A stretch of DNA of 16,722 nucleotides from DATLFA01 sp039934635 (lineage in GTDB: Bacteria; Actinomycetota; Acidimicrobiia; Acidimicrobiales; WLNW01), in NCBI GenBank assembly GCA_039934635.1, contig JBDTLT010000109.1, positions 1 through 16,722 on the forward strand, in the 5' to 3' direction. A program made the translations under genes and the position numbers. Positions within the stretch are counted from its first letter, which is position 1. The number at the start of each line of letters is the position of its first letter. Positions 1 through 7,501 of this stretch are shown here, in pieces. Under the pieces are notes generated by a model, which was given only the letters and a program-made list of their open reading frames with translations, did not search any database and was not told the origin of the DNA.

Positions 1-538
1 ATTCGATGTCGTCGGCGAACCCCATGTCCAGCATCTCGTCGGCCTCGTCGAGCACCACGGTGTCGACGCCCGCGAGCCGCAATGTCCCGCGGGCGATGTG
101 GTCGAGCGCTCGTCCCGGGGTGGCCACGACGATGTCGACACCGCGCTCGAGCGTGCGTAGCTGCCTACCGATCGGCTGTCCTCCGTAGATGGGCAACACG
201 CGCACGCCGAGATGAATGCCGTACTTGTGGATCGCCTCTGACACTTGCACCGCCAGCTCGCGCGTCGGCACGAGCACCAGCGCCTGGACACCGCGATCCT
301 CACCGTCGCGGCGAAGGCGTTGCAGCAGGGGGAGCGCGAACGCGGCGGTCTTGCCCGTGCCGGTGGCGGCCTGCCCGAGCAGGTCTCGGCCCTCGAGCAA
401 GACTGGTACGGCCTCGCGCTGGATGGGCGTCGGTTCTTCGTAGCCCAACTCCGACAGGGCTTGCAGCAGCTCGGACCGCAGCGCGAGGTCGCCGAACCCG
501 GCGGGCAGGGCTGCTGCGTCCGGAAGACCCGGCGTCAT
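1..538 (-). CDS. DEAD-box ATP-dependent RNA helicase, N-terminal part (runs off window)
   Basis: The first 179 codons read in from the left edge with no stop, so this is the N-terminal RecA-like domain of a DEAD-box RNA helicase, an ATP-driven RNA unwinding or RNP-remodelling enzyme of the cytoplasm. Visible motifs in order: Q motif GYEEPTPIQ (about 32-40), Walker A AATGTGKT (57-64), motif Ia PTRELA (91-96), GG (119-120), motif Ib TPGR (140-143) and DEAD (164-167). Motif III and the whole second RecA domain lie outside the window. The ATG at 538 has a good Shine-Dalgarno (GAGGAAAG, about 6 nt upstream) on the minus strand. It shares no operon with its right neighbour, being separated by 113 bp. 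The subfamily (RhlE, CsdA/DeaD) cannot be told without the C-terminus. Confidence 0.96.
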   Translation of the reverse strand, partial: MTPGLPDAAALPAGFGDLALRSELLQALSELGYEEPTPIQREAVPVLLEGRDLLGQAATGTGKTAAFALPLLQRLRRDGEDRGVQALVLVPTRELAVQVSEAIHKYGIHLGVRVLPIYGGQPIGRQLRTLERGVDIVVATPGRALDHIARGTLRLAGVDTVVLDEADEMLDMGFADDIE

Positions 539-651
539 GATCAACTTTCCTCATCCCAAGAGAAGGGGTCAATGCTACGTGTGCGGATCGAGCGATCATT
601 GCGGCGCCGGCGTTTTCTGCCACGGGCAGGGCCATTCCGCCGCCGACCGGA

Positions 652-1977
652 TCACGCCGTTGCAGTCCGCTCGACGGGCGTGCCCGAGCGGACGGCGCCG
701 ACGACATCGCGAATCGCTCGGCTCGACTCCGCCGCGTATGCCGCGTTGTCGACGAGAGAGGAGTGAGTGGCACCGGCGACCACGCGGTGGGCGACGTTCG
801 TCGAGAGTGTGGCGAGTTCGTCCTGCGCGGACATCCAGCCTTCGAGGGCGTCCCTCTGCGCGGTCACGACGACGAGCGGTCGGTCGCCGAGGTTGGTCGA
901 CTCGGCTTGGGCCATCGCAGTACGTAGTTCGGCGAACTCGTCACGGACGCTGCGGTTGTGGCGCGGTGTCGACCAGAACGCTCGCTGCTCGTCGCGGGCC
1001 CCGGGAGGCAGATCGCCGTAGGCGGTCTGATTGACGGCGCGGCTGATGCCGAAGCGCGACAACGAGGGGAGTACCCCGGACGCCCGCCGAAACATTTCGT
1101 AGAAGGCGGGCCACGAAGGGATCTTCGTGTACTGCTCGGGATGCATCGAGTCGAGCAGCACCATGCCCGCGACTTGCGGTTCGTAGAGGTGGGCGAAGTC
1201 GAGCACGTAGATGCCGCCGGCGGAATGTCCGGCGAGCACGTACGGCCCCGGCTCGCCGGCGCGTTGCAGCAGCGTGTGGAGGTCGGTCGCGACCTGAACG
1301 CCGTCCTGCGGCGCCGACGCCGATTCGCTCCAGCCACGGCCGGCGCGGTCGTACACGCACACCCTCGTGGTCGCGGCGACGTTTGGTGCAATCCAGCCCA
1401 TCACGCTCGACGGCTCGCCCAAGCCCGTCTCGAGCACGACAGTGGGGCTGCCCGTGCCGGTGCAATCGATGTGGAGCCGGTGGTCGCCGACGTCGATCAA
1501 TCGGCCGGGCATCGGAAAGTGCCCGCGGTCGGCCGACTCGCGGTAGGTCTCGTAGCCGCCGCCGGCGGCGCACAGCAGGAGCGCGCCGAGCACCGGATAC
1601 AACAGCCAAACACGGGTCCGGCTGCGCAGGTCGCTCCGGGCGCGAGCGATCATCCAGACCGCGAGCGCGATCACCATCGGCGGCCACACCCATCCGAGTT
1701 CGTTACCGGTCGGAGCGAGAACGAGGATGGTCGTGCCGGCCACCGCCATGAACCCTGCCGGAACGATCGCCCACCGTTGCGGCTGGTTCGTCCACCGTGC
1801 GGACAGCAGCGCCAGCATCGACCACGCCAGCGCGAACGCGAGCAGCACCGAGCCGGTGATGACGTGTTCGGGCGCGCCGGCGAGCGGGCCGGCAACGAGC
1901 ACCAACGCCCCGACGATGCCGCCGATCAGCGATCCCGCGACGACTCGACCGATATGGCCCTCAGGTGTGCGTTGCAT
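652..1977 (-). CDS. Membrane-anchored alpha/beta hydrolase
   Basis: This is a 441-residue protein with two parts. The N-terminal ~150 residues hold about five hydrophobic helices (for example GSLIGGIVGALVLVAG and VWLLYPVLGALLLCAAGG). The C-terminal part is an alpha/beta-hydrolase fold with nucleophile elbow GHSAGG (Ser252), probable acid Asp376 (QRDALEG) and His405 in GATHSSL, so the catalytic triad looks intact. The oxyanion/strand region reads SPTVVLETGLG. The substrate cannot be deduced; esterase, lipase and epoxide-hydrolase-like activities are all possible, acting at the membrane face. The ATG at 1977 is preferred because AAGGG lies 6 nt upstream. An in-frame GTG at 2013 would add 12 residues but has a poorly spaced Shine-Dalgarno. 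It is transcribed divergently from the copper operon, and nothing in its sequence links it to copper. Confidence 0.88.
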   Translation of the reverse strand: MQRTPEGHIGRVVAGSLIGGIVGALVLVAGPLAGAPEHVITGSVLLAFALAWSMLALLSARWTNQPQRWAIVPAGFMAVAGTTILVLAPTGNELGWVWPPMVIALAVWMIARARSDLRSRTRVWLLYPVLGALLLCAAGGGYETYRESADRGHFPMPGRLIDVGDHRLHIDCTGTGSPTVVLETGLGEPSSVMGWIAPNVAATTRVCVYDRAGRGWSESASAPQDGVQVATDLHTLLQRAGEPGPYVLAGHSAGGIYVLDFAHLYEPQVAGMVLLDSMHPEQYTKIPSWPAFYEMFRRASGVLPSLSRFGISRAVNQTAYGDLPPGARDEQRAFWSTPRHNRSVRDEFAELRTAMAQAESTNLGDRPLVVVTAQRDALEGWMSAQDELATLSTNVAHRVVAGATHSSLVDNAAYAAESSRAIRDVVGAVRSGTPVERTATA

Positions 1978-2087
1978 GTTGGTCCCTTCGTGATCGGTGT
2001 CAGTGCTGATCACCCTCGTCGTAAGGGGTGGGCGCGCACATCGGGACCGACCCCTCAGATCCCCGCTCGGTCATCCGTGACAACCGC

Positions 2088-2136
2088 TTGACTTTACCCC
2101 CTAGGGGTATATGATGATGGATACCCCCAGGGGGTA
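2088..2136 (+). promoter_or_regulatory. copZ operon promoter with two CsoR-type operators
   Basis: A sigma70-like promoter reads TTGACT (2088-2093), 16-nt spacer, TATGAT (2110-2115). The spacer contains the palindrome TACCCCCTAGGGGTA (2095-2109). A second, perfect palindrome TACCCCCAGGGGGTA lies at 2122-2136, between the -10 box and the Shine-Dalgarno. The centres are 27 bp apart. G/C-tract palindromes flanked by A/T are the known operator type of the CsoR/RcnR family. Inference: apo-CsoR occludes RNA polymerase and Cu(I) releases it. The Shine-Dalgarno AGAGGAGG follows at 2138-2145. Confidence 0.85.
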
Positions 2137-2154
2137 AAGAGGAGGATCCACCAG

Positions 2155-2361
2155 ATGACTACCCAAACGGTTTCCGTTGCGGGAATGACGTGCGATCACT
2201 GCGTCCGTGCAGTGACAGCAGAGGTGTCGAAGATCGCCGGGGTCGAGCGCGTTGGTGTCGACTTGTCGAGCGGATCGGTCACGATCGTGTCACGCGAGCC
2301 TGTCGATCAGGCAGCACTCGCCGCCGCTGTCGACGAAGCGGGCTATGAGGTCGTGTCATGA
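2155..2361 (+). CDS. copZ: Copper chaperone CopZ (HMA domain)
   Basis: A 68-residue single heavy-metal-associated domain with the Cu(I)-binding motif GMTCDHC at residues 10-16 and the usual ferredoxin-like length. The family binds one Cu(I) through the two cysteines and delivers it to the N-terminal domain of the CopA ATPase in the cytosol. The ATG at 2155 follows AGAGGAGG with a 9-nt gap. It is the first gene of the operon, directly behind the two-operator promoter, and its TGA overlaps the next ATG as ATGA, so translation is probably coupled. The downstream CopA carries its own matching MTCTSC domain, supporting a copper rather than mercury role. Confidence 0.93.
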   Translation: MTTQTVSVAGMTCDHCVRAVTAEVSKIAGVERVGVDLSSGSVTIVSREPVDQAALAAAVDEAGYEVVS

Positions 2362-3248
2362 ACACGGCAACGAAACTCGTGTCGTTCGGTGTGGTCCTCG
2401 GCGGCGTCTTCGTGTCGTCGTTGGCCGCCGGTTCCATTGCCGGCCCGATCGACGTCGGCGCGAGCAGTCACAACGAGACGATGTCCGGTTCTGCGCACGA
2501 GACCGAGACCGCCCGACAAGGCGTGTCGATCGCGGCAGCAGGCTTCCGCTTCGAGCCGCTCACTTCGCAGATCGCGGCCGATGGCGCGACTGCCTATCGC
2601 TTCCGCATCGTCGATGATGGCGACAACCCTGTTCGTCACTTCGAGGTGAACCATGAGCGGGAACTTCACCTCATCGTCGTGTCGCGGAACTTGATCGACT
2701 ACGCGCACGTGCATCCGGTGCGTGACGACTTCGGCGTGTGGTCGGTCGAACTTCCGCCCTTGCCGGCGGGGTCGTATCGAGTGCTCGCCGACTTCCGCGC
2801 CAGCGGAGCGGACGCCGTGACGCTCGGGGCGGACCTCGTTGTCTCCGGCACCCCGCGTTCGGTGCTGCTACCCGATCCGGCGTCTATTGCCCGAGTCGGC
2901 GGTTACGAGATCACGATCAGCGGGTTGGCGACGGTCGGCGCGTCGGATCTGTCGTTCGATGTGCGCCGCGACGGTGAGCACGTCGCGACCGAGCCGTATC
3001 TCGGTGCTGCGGGCCATCTCGTGGGCATCCGGTCGGGCGACATGGCCTACTTGCACGTACATCCGACCGACGAGCACCAAGGCGCAAACGACGCCATCCG
3101 ATTCACCGCGGAGTTCCCGACGGCCGGTGTCTATCGACTGTTCATGGACTTCAGTCACGAGGGCGTCGTGCGCACCGCCGCGTTCACGGTCGCCGTCGAG
3201 CCCACCACGGCGCCGCCGACGTCGCATGTTGCAACCGGAGGGCACTGA
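2358..3248 (+). CDS. Secreted or membrane-anchored HxH-rich protein of copper operon
   Basis: A 296-residue protein with a Sec-type N-terminal hydrophobic segment (residues 7-29, SFGVVLGGVFVSSLAAG) and an exported body. The body appears duplicated: each half carries a beta-rich stretch with a paired histidine motif, DYAHVHP (His117, His119) and AYLHVHP (His233, His235). Further histidines sit at 104, 220, 240 and 267 (FSHEGVVRTA), and the tail ends VATGGH. I recognise it as a widespread, uncharacterised actinobacterial family found beside copper ATPases. Cu binding or handing-on outside the membrane is inferred from the histidines and from its place between copZ (ATGA overlap) and copA (start 1 nt after its stop). 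No cysteine is seen in the mature part, which fits an oxidising, extracytoplasmic site. Confidence 0.88.
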   Translation: MNTATKLVSFGVVLGGVFVSSLAAGSIAGPIDVGASSHNETMSGSAHETETARQGVSIAAAGFRFEPLTSQIAADGATAYRFRIVDDGDNPVRHFEVNHERELHLIVVSRNLIDYAHVHPVRDDFGVWSVELPPLPAGSYRVLADFRASGADAVTLGADLVVSGTPRSVLLPDPASIARVGGYEITISGLATVGASDLSFDVRRDGEHVATEPYLGAAGHLVGIRSGDMAYLHVHPTDEHQGANDAIRFTAEFPTAGVYRLFMDFSHEGVVRTAAFTVAVEPTTAPPTSHVATGGH

Positions 3249-3249
3249 G

Positions 3250-5571
3250 GTGGGCGCCGTCGATGAGGCCTCCGTGCACGACGTAGAACTCGACATCGAA
3301 GGCATGACGTGTACGAGCTGCGCAGCTCGTATCGAAAAGCGTCTCAATCGCCTCGACGGTGTGACGGCGACGGTGAACTACGTGACCGAGAAGGCCAAGG
3401 TGTCGTTGCCGTCGACCGTGTCGACCGACGACTTGGTCGCCGCCGTCGCGTCCGCGGGCTACACCGCTCGCATACCTCAGACGGTGACGCCCCAGGGGGC
3501 GACCAACTCCCACGACGATCCCGGTCGCGCGCTGCGCCAGCGGCTGTTGATATCGGGCCTGTTGGCGCTGCCGGTCGTGGCGTTGTCGATGATTCCCGCG
3601 TTGCAGTTCGACGCGTGGCAGTGGCTGTCCTTCGCGCTGGCGGCGCCGGTGGTCCTATGGGGCGCATGGCCGTTCCACCGGGCGACGTGGGCAAACCTCC
3701 GCCACGGTACCGCGACGATGGACACGCTGATCTCGGTGGGCACCGTCGCCGCGTTCGGGTGGTCGGTCTACGCATTGTTCTTCGGCGATGCGGGGGACCC
3801 GACCTTTCGCCACGGGTTCTCGCTCGGTCCCGAGCGCGGCATGGGCGCGAGCCAGATCTATCTCGAGGTCGCCGCGGGGGTGACCGTGTTCATTCTCGCG
3901 GGCCGCTACTTCGAATCTCGCGCAAAACGCCGTTCGGGTGCCGCGCTGAGAGCGCTGCTCGAGCTCGGCGCGAAAGAAGTCGCGCTCATTCGCGATGGCG
4001 TCGAGGTACTCGTCGCCATCGACCGTTTGGCTCCCGGCGATCGTTTCGTGGTGCGCCCCGGCGAAAAGATCGCGACCGACGGCATCATCGAAGACGGTGT
4101 CTCTGCGATCGATGCATCGTTGTTGACCGGCGAGCCGGTGCCGGTCGAAGTCGGGCCGGGCGACAACGTGACCGGCGCGACCCTCAACGTCGGGGGACGC
4201 ATCGTGGTGCGGGCCACGCGGGTCGGGTCCGATACCGCTCTGGCGCAGATCGCACGGCTGGTCGAGAACGCGCAGACGGGCAAGGCACAGATCCAGCGAC
4301 TTGCCGATCGCATATCTGCGGTGTTCGTACCCATCGTCATCGCGCTGGCAGTGGCGACGCTCGGGTTCTGGTTGACCGCCGCGTCGAGCAACGCCGCCAC
4401 CACTGCCTTCACTGCTGCCGTCGCGGTGTTGATCATCGCGTGCCCGTGCGCATTGGGCTTGGCGACGCCGACGGCGCTGATGGTCGGCACGGGTCGGGGC
4501 GCGCAGTTGGGGATCCTGATCAAAGGCCCCGAAGTGCTCGAGTCGACGCGCCGCATCGACACCGTTGTGCTCGACAAGACCGGTACGGTCACAAGCGGCG
4601 AGATGCGCCTCGTCGACGTGGTCTCGACGGGCGACACGTCCGCCGACGAAGCACTCGCACTCGCCGGGTCGATAGAAGACGCGTCGCAACACCCGATCGC
4701 GAAGTCGATTGCCCTCGGTGCCCGCAGTAGGGGACTGTCGCTGCGCTCGGTCGAGTCGTTCACCAATACCAACGGACTCGGTGTGTACGGCGTAGTCGAC
4801 GGCCATGCCATCGTTGTCGGCCGCGAACGATTCCTGGCCGATTGGGCCATGCACCCCGACGACACACTGCGTGCGGCGCGCGATGCGGCGGAAGCCCTAG
4901 GGCACACTGCCGTTTTCGTCGGTTGGGATGGCGCCATGCGCGCGCTCGTGACGGTGGCCGACACCGTGAAGAGCACGTCCGCCGAAGCGGTCGCGGCAAT
5001 GCGTGCGCTCGGCCTGCGCCCGGTGCTGCTGACCGGGGACAACCGTCGTGCCGCAAATGCGGTCGCGGCCACCGTGGGCATCGACGAAGTGTTCGCAGAA
5101 GTCCTGCCGGCAGACAAAGTCGACGTCATACGCCGTTTGCAGGGTGAAGGCCGCGTGGTCGCCATGGTCGGCGACGGTGTCAACGATGCGGCGGCGCTCG
5201 CTCAGGCCGACCTCGGCCTCGCGATGGGCACAGGTGCCGACGTCGCGATCGAAGCATCCGATCTCACACTGGTACGCGGCGATCTGCGCAGCGCGGTAGA
5301 CGCGATTCGCCTCGCCCGCCGAACCTTGGCCACGATCAAGGGCAACCTGTTCTGGGCGTTCGCCTACAACCTGGCTGCGCTCCCACTCGCCGCCGCGGGG
5401 CTGTTGAATCCGATGCTCGCCGGTGGCGCGATGGCGCTTTCCAGTGTGTTCGTCGTGTCGAATAGCTTGCGCCTACGACGATTCGAGCCTGCCAACGCGA
5501 CCCCTACGCCCACGAGTCGCCGCGACCCCGCCTATCCGGCCGAGAACACTCGAGTGACCCAGGAGACATGA
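3250..5571 (+). CDS. copA: Cu(I)-exporting P1B-type ATPase CopA
   Basis: A 773-residue copper-translocating ATPase of the inner membrane. In order: one N-terminal HMA domain (GMTCTSCAAR, about 18-27), paired membrane helices, actuator-domain TGEP (293-296), the membrane metal-site motif CPC (398-400), phosphorylation motif DKTGT (Asp442), N-domain HP motif (SQHP, His481), GDGVND (641-646), and C-terminal helices with YN and MxxSS, which specify Cu(I)/Ag(I) transport. Length is normal for the family. The GTG at 3250 is chosen because GGAGGG lies 7 nt upstream; an in-frame ATG at 3226 would overlap the previous gene, and the frame stays open further upstream without meaning. The last residues form a Pro/Thr/Arg-rich tail after the final helix. 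It overlaps csoR by ATGA. Confidence 0.96.
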   Translation: MGAVDEASVHDVELDIEGMTCTSCAARIEKRLNRLDGVTATVNYVTEKAKVSLPSTVSTDDLVAAVASAGYTARIPQTVTPQGATNSHDDPGRALRQRLLISGLLALPVVALSMIPALQFDAWQWLSFALAAPVVLWGAWPFHRATWANLRHGTATMDTLISVGTVAAFGWSVYALFFGDAGDPTFRHGFSLGPERGMGASQIYLEVAAGVTVFILAGRYFESRAKRRSGAALRALLELGAKEVALIRDGVEVLVAIDRLAPGDRFVVRPGEKIATDGIIEDGVSAIDASLLTGEPVPVEVGPGDNVTGATLNVGGRIVVRATRVGSDTALAQIARLVENAQTGKAQIQRLADRISAVFVPIVIALAVATLGFWLTAASSNAATTAFTAAVAVLIIACPCALGLATPTALMVGTGRGAQLGILIKGPEVLESTRRIDTVVLDKTGTVTSGEMRLVDVVSTGDTSADEALALAGSIEDASQHPIAKSIALGARSRGLSLRSVESFTNTNGLGVYGVVDGHAIVVGRERFLADWAMHPDDTLRAARDAAEALGHTAVFVGWDGAMRALVTVADTVKSTSAEAVAAMRALGLRPVLLTGDNRRAANAVAATVGIDEVFAEVLPADKVDVIRRLQGEGRVVAMVGDGVNDAAALAQADLGLAMGTGADVAIEASDLTLVRGDLRSAVDAIRLARRTLATIKGNLFWAFAYNLAALPLAAAGLLNPMLAGGAMALSSVFVVSNSLRLRRFEPANATPTPTSRRDPAYPAENTRVTQET

Positions 5572-5852
5572 TGCCCGGCTATGTAATGCAGAAGGAAGAG
5601 TTGACGAAGCGGCTCGCCCGCATCGAGGGTCAAGTGCGCGGGCTGTCTCGCATGGTCGAGGACGAGCGCTACTGCATCGACATCCTCGATCAGATCTCTG
5701 CCGTCAACCGCGCGCTCGAGAAGGTCGCGGTCGGCCTCATGCGCGATCACCTCGGGCACTGCGTCAAGGACGCCGTCGCACAAGGCGGCGTGCAGGCCAC
5801 CGCCAAGATCGAGGAAGCCACAGAGGCGATTGCGCGATTGCTGCGCAGCTGA
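5568..5852 (+). CDS. csoR: Copper-sensing repressor CsoR
   Basis: A 94-residue all-alpha DUF156 protein. Cys36 (RYCIDIL), His61 and Cys65 (RDHLGHCV) form the Cys-His-Cys triad that binds Cu(I), and with this start the numbering coincides with that known for Mycobacterium tuberculosis CsoR. Apo-CsoR tetramers repress at G/C-tract palindromes and are released by Cu(I). It is the last gene of the operon, giving negative feedback through the operators at 2095-2136. The ATG at 5568 overlaps the copA stop. A second ATG at 5571 is better spaced from AGGAG (5561-5565) and may be the real start, making the protein one residue shorter. Compare the paralog at 8374, which lacks the histidine. Confidence 0.94.
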   Translation: MMPGYVMQKEELTKRLARIEGQVRGLSRMVEDERYCIDILDQISAVNRALEKVAVGLMRDHLGHCVKDAVAQGGVQATAKIEEATEAIARLLRS

Positions 5853-5937
5853 CCGTCGGCCGAGAGGGACGTTCGACTCTGTGACAGGCGTGGGTGGTCC
5901 ACTTGAATGTGGCGTAGTGCACAAACGTTACCTCCCT

Positions 5938-5953
5938 ATACCCCGTTAGGTAT
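5938..5953. promoter_or_regulatory. Degenerate CsoR/CstR-type palindrome
   Basis: ATACCCCGTTAGGTAT has perfect 5-bp outer arms (ATACC/GGTAT) but a degraded G-tract compared with the other operators. It lies 119 bp upstream of the next ATG, with TATACC inside it that could act as a -10 box. It could be a weaker or auxiliary site, a looping partner of the site at 6017, or a site for a secondary promoter. Confidence 0.5.
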
Positions 5954-6004
5954 CGCGAGGTGGCGTAGCGGCAACTACCGTCTACGTATCTGAACTGGCC
6001 GAAT

Positions 6005-6034
6005 CTGACGCAACAATACCCCCTGGGGTACTGT
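6005..6034 (+). promoter_or_regulatory. Probable promoter and operator of the persulfide dioxygenase operon
   Basis: CTGACG (6005-6010), 18-nt spacer and TACTGT (6029-6034) form a plausible promoter. The operator TACCCCCTGGGGTA (6017-6030) fills the spacer and touches the -10 box, the same design as at the copZ promoter. The palindrome is closer in sequence to the copper operators than the one before the CstR-like gene, so either CsoR or CstR could be the repressor. The start of transcription would be near 6041. Confidence 0.65.
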
Positions 6035-6071
6035 TGAAGTTGGTCGCCCGACCAGATGAAGGTCAGAAGCC

Positions 6072-7487
6072 ATGTTCTTCCGTCAGTACTACCTCGGTTG
6101 TCTCTCGCACGCGAGCTACCTCATCGGTGACACGACGACCGGTCAAGCGGTAGTGGTCGATCCGCAGCGAGATGTAGGGGAGTACCTCGCCGATGCCGCG
6201 GCACACGGATTGACGATTGTGAAGGTGCTGGAGACGCACTTTCACGCCGACTTCCTTTCCGGCCACCTCGAGTTGGCTGAGCGCACCGGTGCAGCAATCG
6301 GTTACGGCAGCGCCGCCGCGGGACGCGTCGAGTTCCCTATCGAGACGTACGCCGATGGCGAACGCATCCGCCTCGGTGAGGTGGTGTTGGAGATACGGGA
6401 GACTCCTGGCCACACACCGGAGTCGATCAGCATCGTCGTCTACGCGACCGAAGGCACGACGGTGCCCTATGGCGTGTTGACCGGCGACACCTTGTTCATC
6501 GGCGACGTCGGTCGCCCCGACTTGTTGACGTCGGTCGGATTGTCCGCCGACGAGCTCGCCCGCCAGCTCTACGATTCGTTGCACCGCCGGCTGCTGACGC
6601 TGCCCGACGAGACAAGAGTCTTTCCCGCACACGGAGCCGGGTCTGCGTGCGGCAAGAGTCTTTCGACCGAGACCGTGTCCACTATCGGTGAGCAACGGCG
6701 TATGAACTACGCCCTGGCACCGATGACCGTAGACGAGTTCGTCGAAGCAGTCACGCAAGACCAGTCGGTCGCGCCGCTGTATTTCGCGTTTGCCGCAAAT
6801 CGAAACCGAGAACTCCGCGAGTTGCTCGAAGAGAACGCCACTGTCGCAAGCCTCACGATCGACCAAGTGCTGGCGCACCAACAAGACGGCGCCATCGTTC
6901 TCGACACCCGCGACGACATGACCTTCGCCTCGGGGCACTTGCGCCGGTCGGTCAACGTCGGCCTCGGGGGTCGGTTTGCGGAGTATGCCGGCGAGGTCAT
7001 GCGGCCTGACACACCGATTGTGTTGGTCACCGAGCCCGGCCGCGAAGGCGAGGCAATGGTGCGGTTGGCCCGCATCGGATTCGACCGCGTCCTCGGCGCG
7101 CTTGCGGACCCGATCAATGCATTTCTGGCCCATCCCGACCATGTCGAGCCGCTCTCGCGGCTCTCCGCAGATTCGCTCGCCGAGCGACTCCAATCAGTTC
7201 CTGCGCTCGTGGTCATCGACGTTCGCAACCCGACCGAAGTTGCGCTCGGTTCCGTGAACGGTGCGCGTAACATCAGCCTTCCTGCGCTCCTCGCGAGCAT
7301 CGACCAGTTGGACTCCAAGGCCCCCACCGTCGTCTATTGCGCCGGCGGCTACCGATCCGCAATCGCGTCCAGCCTGTTGCGATCGCACGGGTTCGAGGAC
7401 GTCTCCGATCTCATCGGCGGTTACACCGCCTGGGTGGCGCGGTCGCTTTCACGAGACGCGCCCGCCGCCCACGAACCCGCAACGTGA
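6072..7487 (+). CDS. Persulfide dioxygenase-rhodanese fusion (CstB-like)
   Basis: A 471-residue cytosolic enzyme with three parts. The N-terminal metallo-beta-lactamase fold (about 1-240) carries THFHADFLSGH (His56, His58, Asp60, His65), His114 in TPGHTPES, Asp139 in TGDTLF and His187 in PAHGAGSACG. In the ETHE1 family one Fe(II) oxidises glutathione or coenzyme A persulfide to sulfite. The middle rhodanese-like domain (about 255-355) has Glu321 (VTEPGREG) where the catalytic cysteine should be, so it is probably inactive. The C-terminal rhodanese (about 370-460) keeps Cys423 in VVYCAGGYRS. This layout, including Cys193 close to the metal site, matches Staphylococcus CstB, which converts persulfide to thiosulfate. 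The Shine-Dalgarno is weak (GAAGG about 10 nt upstream). A TauE/SafE gene follows after 14 nt. Confidence 0.93.
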   Translation: MFFRQYYLGCLSHASYLIGDTTTGQAVVVDPQRDVGEYLADAAAHGLTIVKVLETHFHADFLSGHLELAERTGAAIGYGSAAAGRVEFPIETYADGERIRLGEVVLEIRETPGHTPESISIVVYATEGTTVPYGVLTGDTLFIGDVGRPDLLTSVGLSADELARQLYDSLHRRLLTLPDETRVFPAHGAGSACGKSLSTETVSTIGEQRRMNYALAPMTVDEFVEAVTQDQSVAPLYFAFAANRNRELRELLEENATVASLTIDQVLAHQQDGAIVLDTRDDMTFASGHLRRSVNVGLGGRFAEYAGEVMRPDTPIVLVTEPGREGEAMVRLARIGFDRVLGALADPINAFLAHPDHVEPLSRLSADSLAERLQSVPALVVIDVRNPTEVALGSVNGARNISLPALLASIDQLDSKAPTVVYCAGGYRSAIASSLLRSHGFEDVSDLIGGYTAWVARSLSRDAPAAHEPAT

Positions 7488-7501
7488 CCTGAGCCGATGC
7501 C

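Larger units (their letters stand above)
5853..6071. promoter_or_regulatory. 219-bp regulatory gap before the persulfide dioxygenase gene
   Basis: This gap between csoR and the next gene contains two palindromes of the operator family described under separate entries (5938-5953 and 6017-6030), with centres about 78 bp apart. I find no coding potential and no convincing rho-independent terminator after csoR; a weak AGAG/CTCT hairpin near 5860-5880 has no U-tract. The spacing suggests a new promoter for the next operon rather than simple read-through. Confidence 0.7.

Noticed and set aside
1978..2013. Longer GTG start for the alpha/beta hydrolase
   Set aside because: The GAGG before GTG at 2013 touches the codon, while the ATG at 1977 has a well-spaced AAGGG.
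958..2091. Long plus-strand frame (377 codons) opposite the alpha/beta hydrolase
   Set aside because: Its translation is Arg/Gly/His-rich low-complexity with no motif, while the opposite strand encodes a complete hydrolase; this is a high-GC shadow frame.
3309..5183. Long frames of 399-473 codons on both strands inside copA
   Set aside because: They overlap an ATPase with every catalytic motif in place, and their translations have no recognisable fold.
5855..5885. Possible terminator hairpin after csoR
   Set aside because: Only a 4-bp AGAG/CTCT stem with a long loop and no U-tract.
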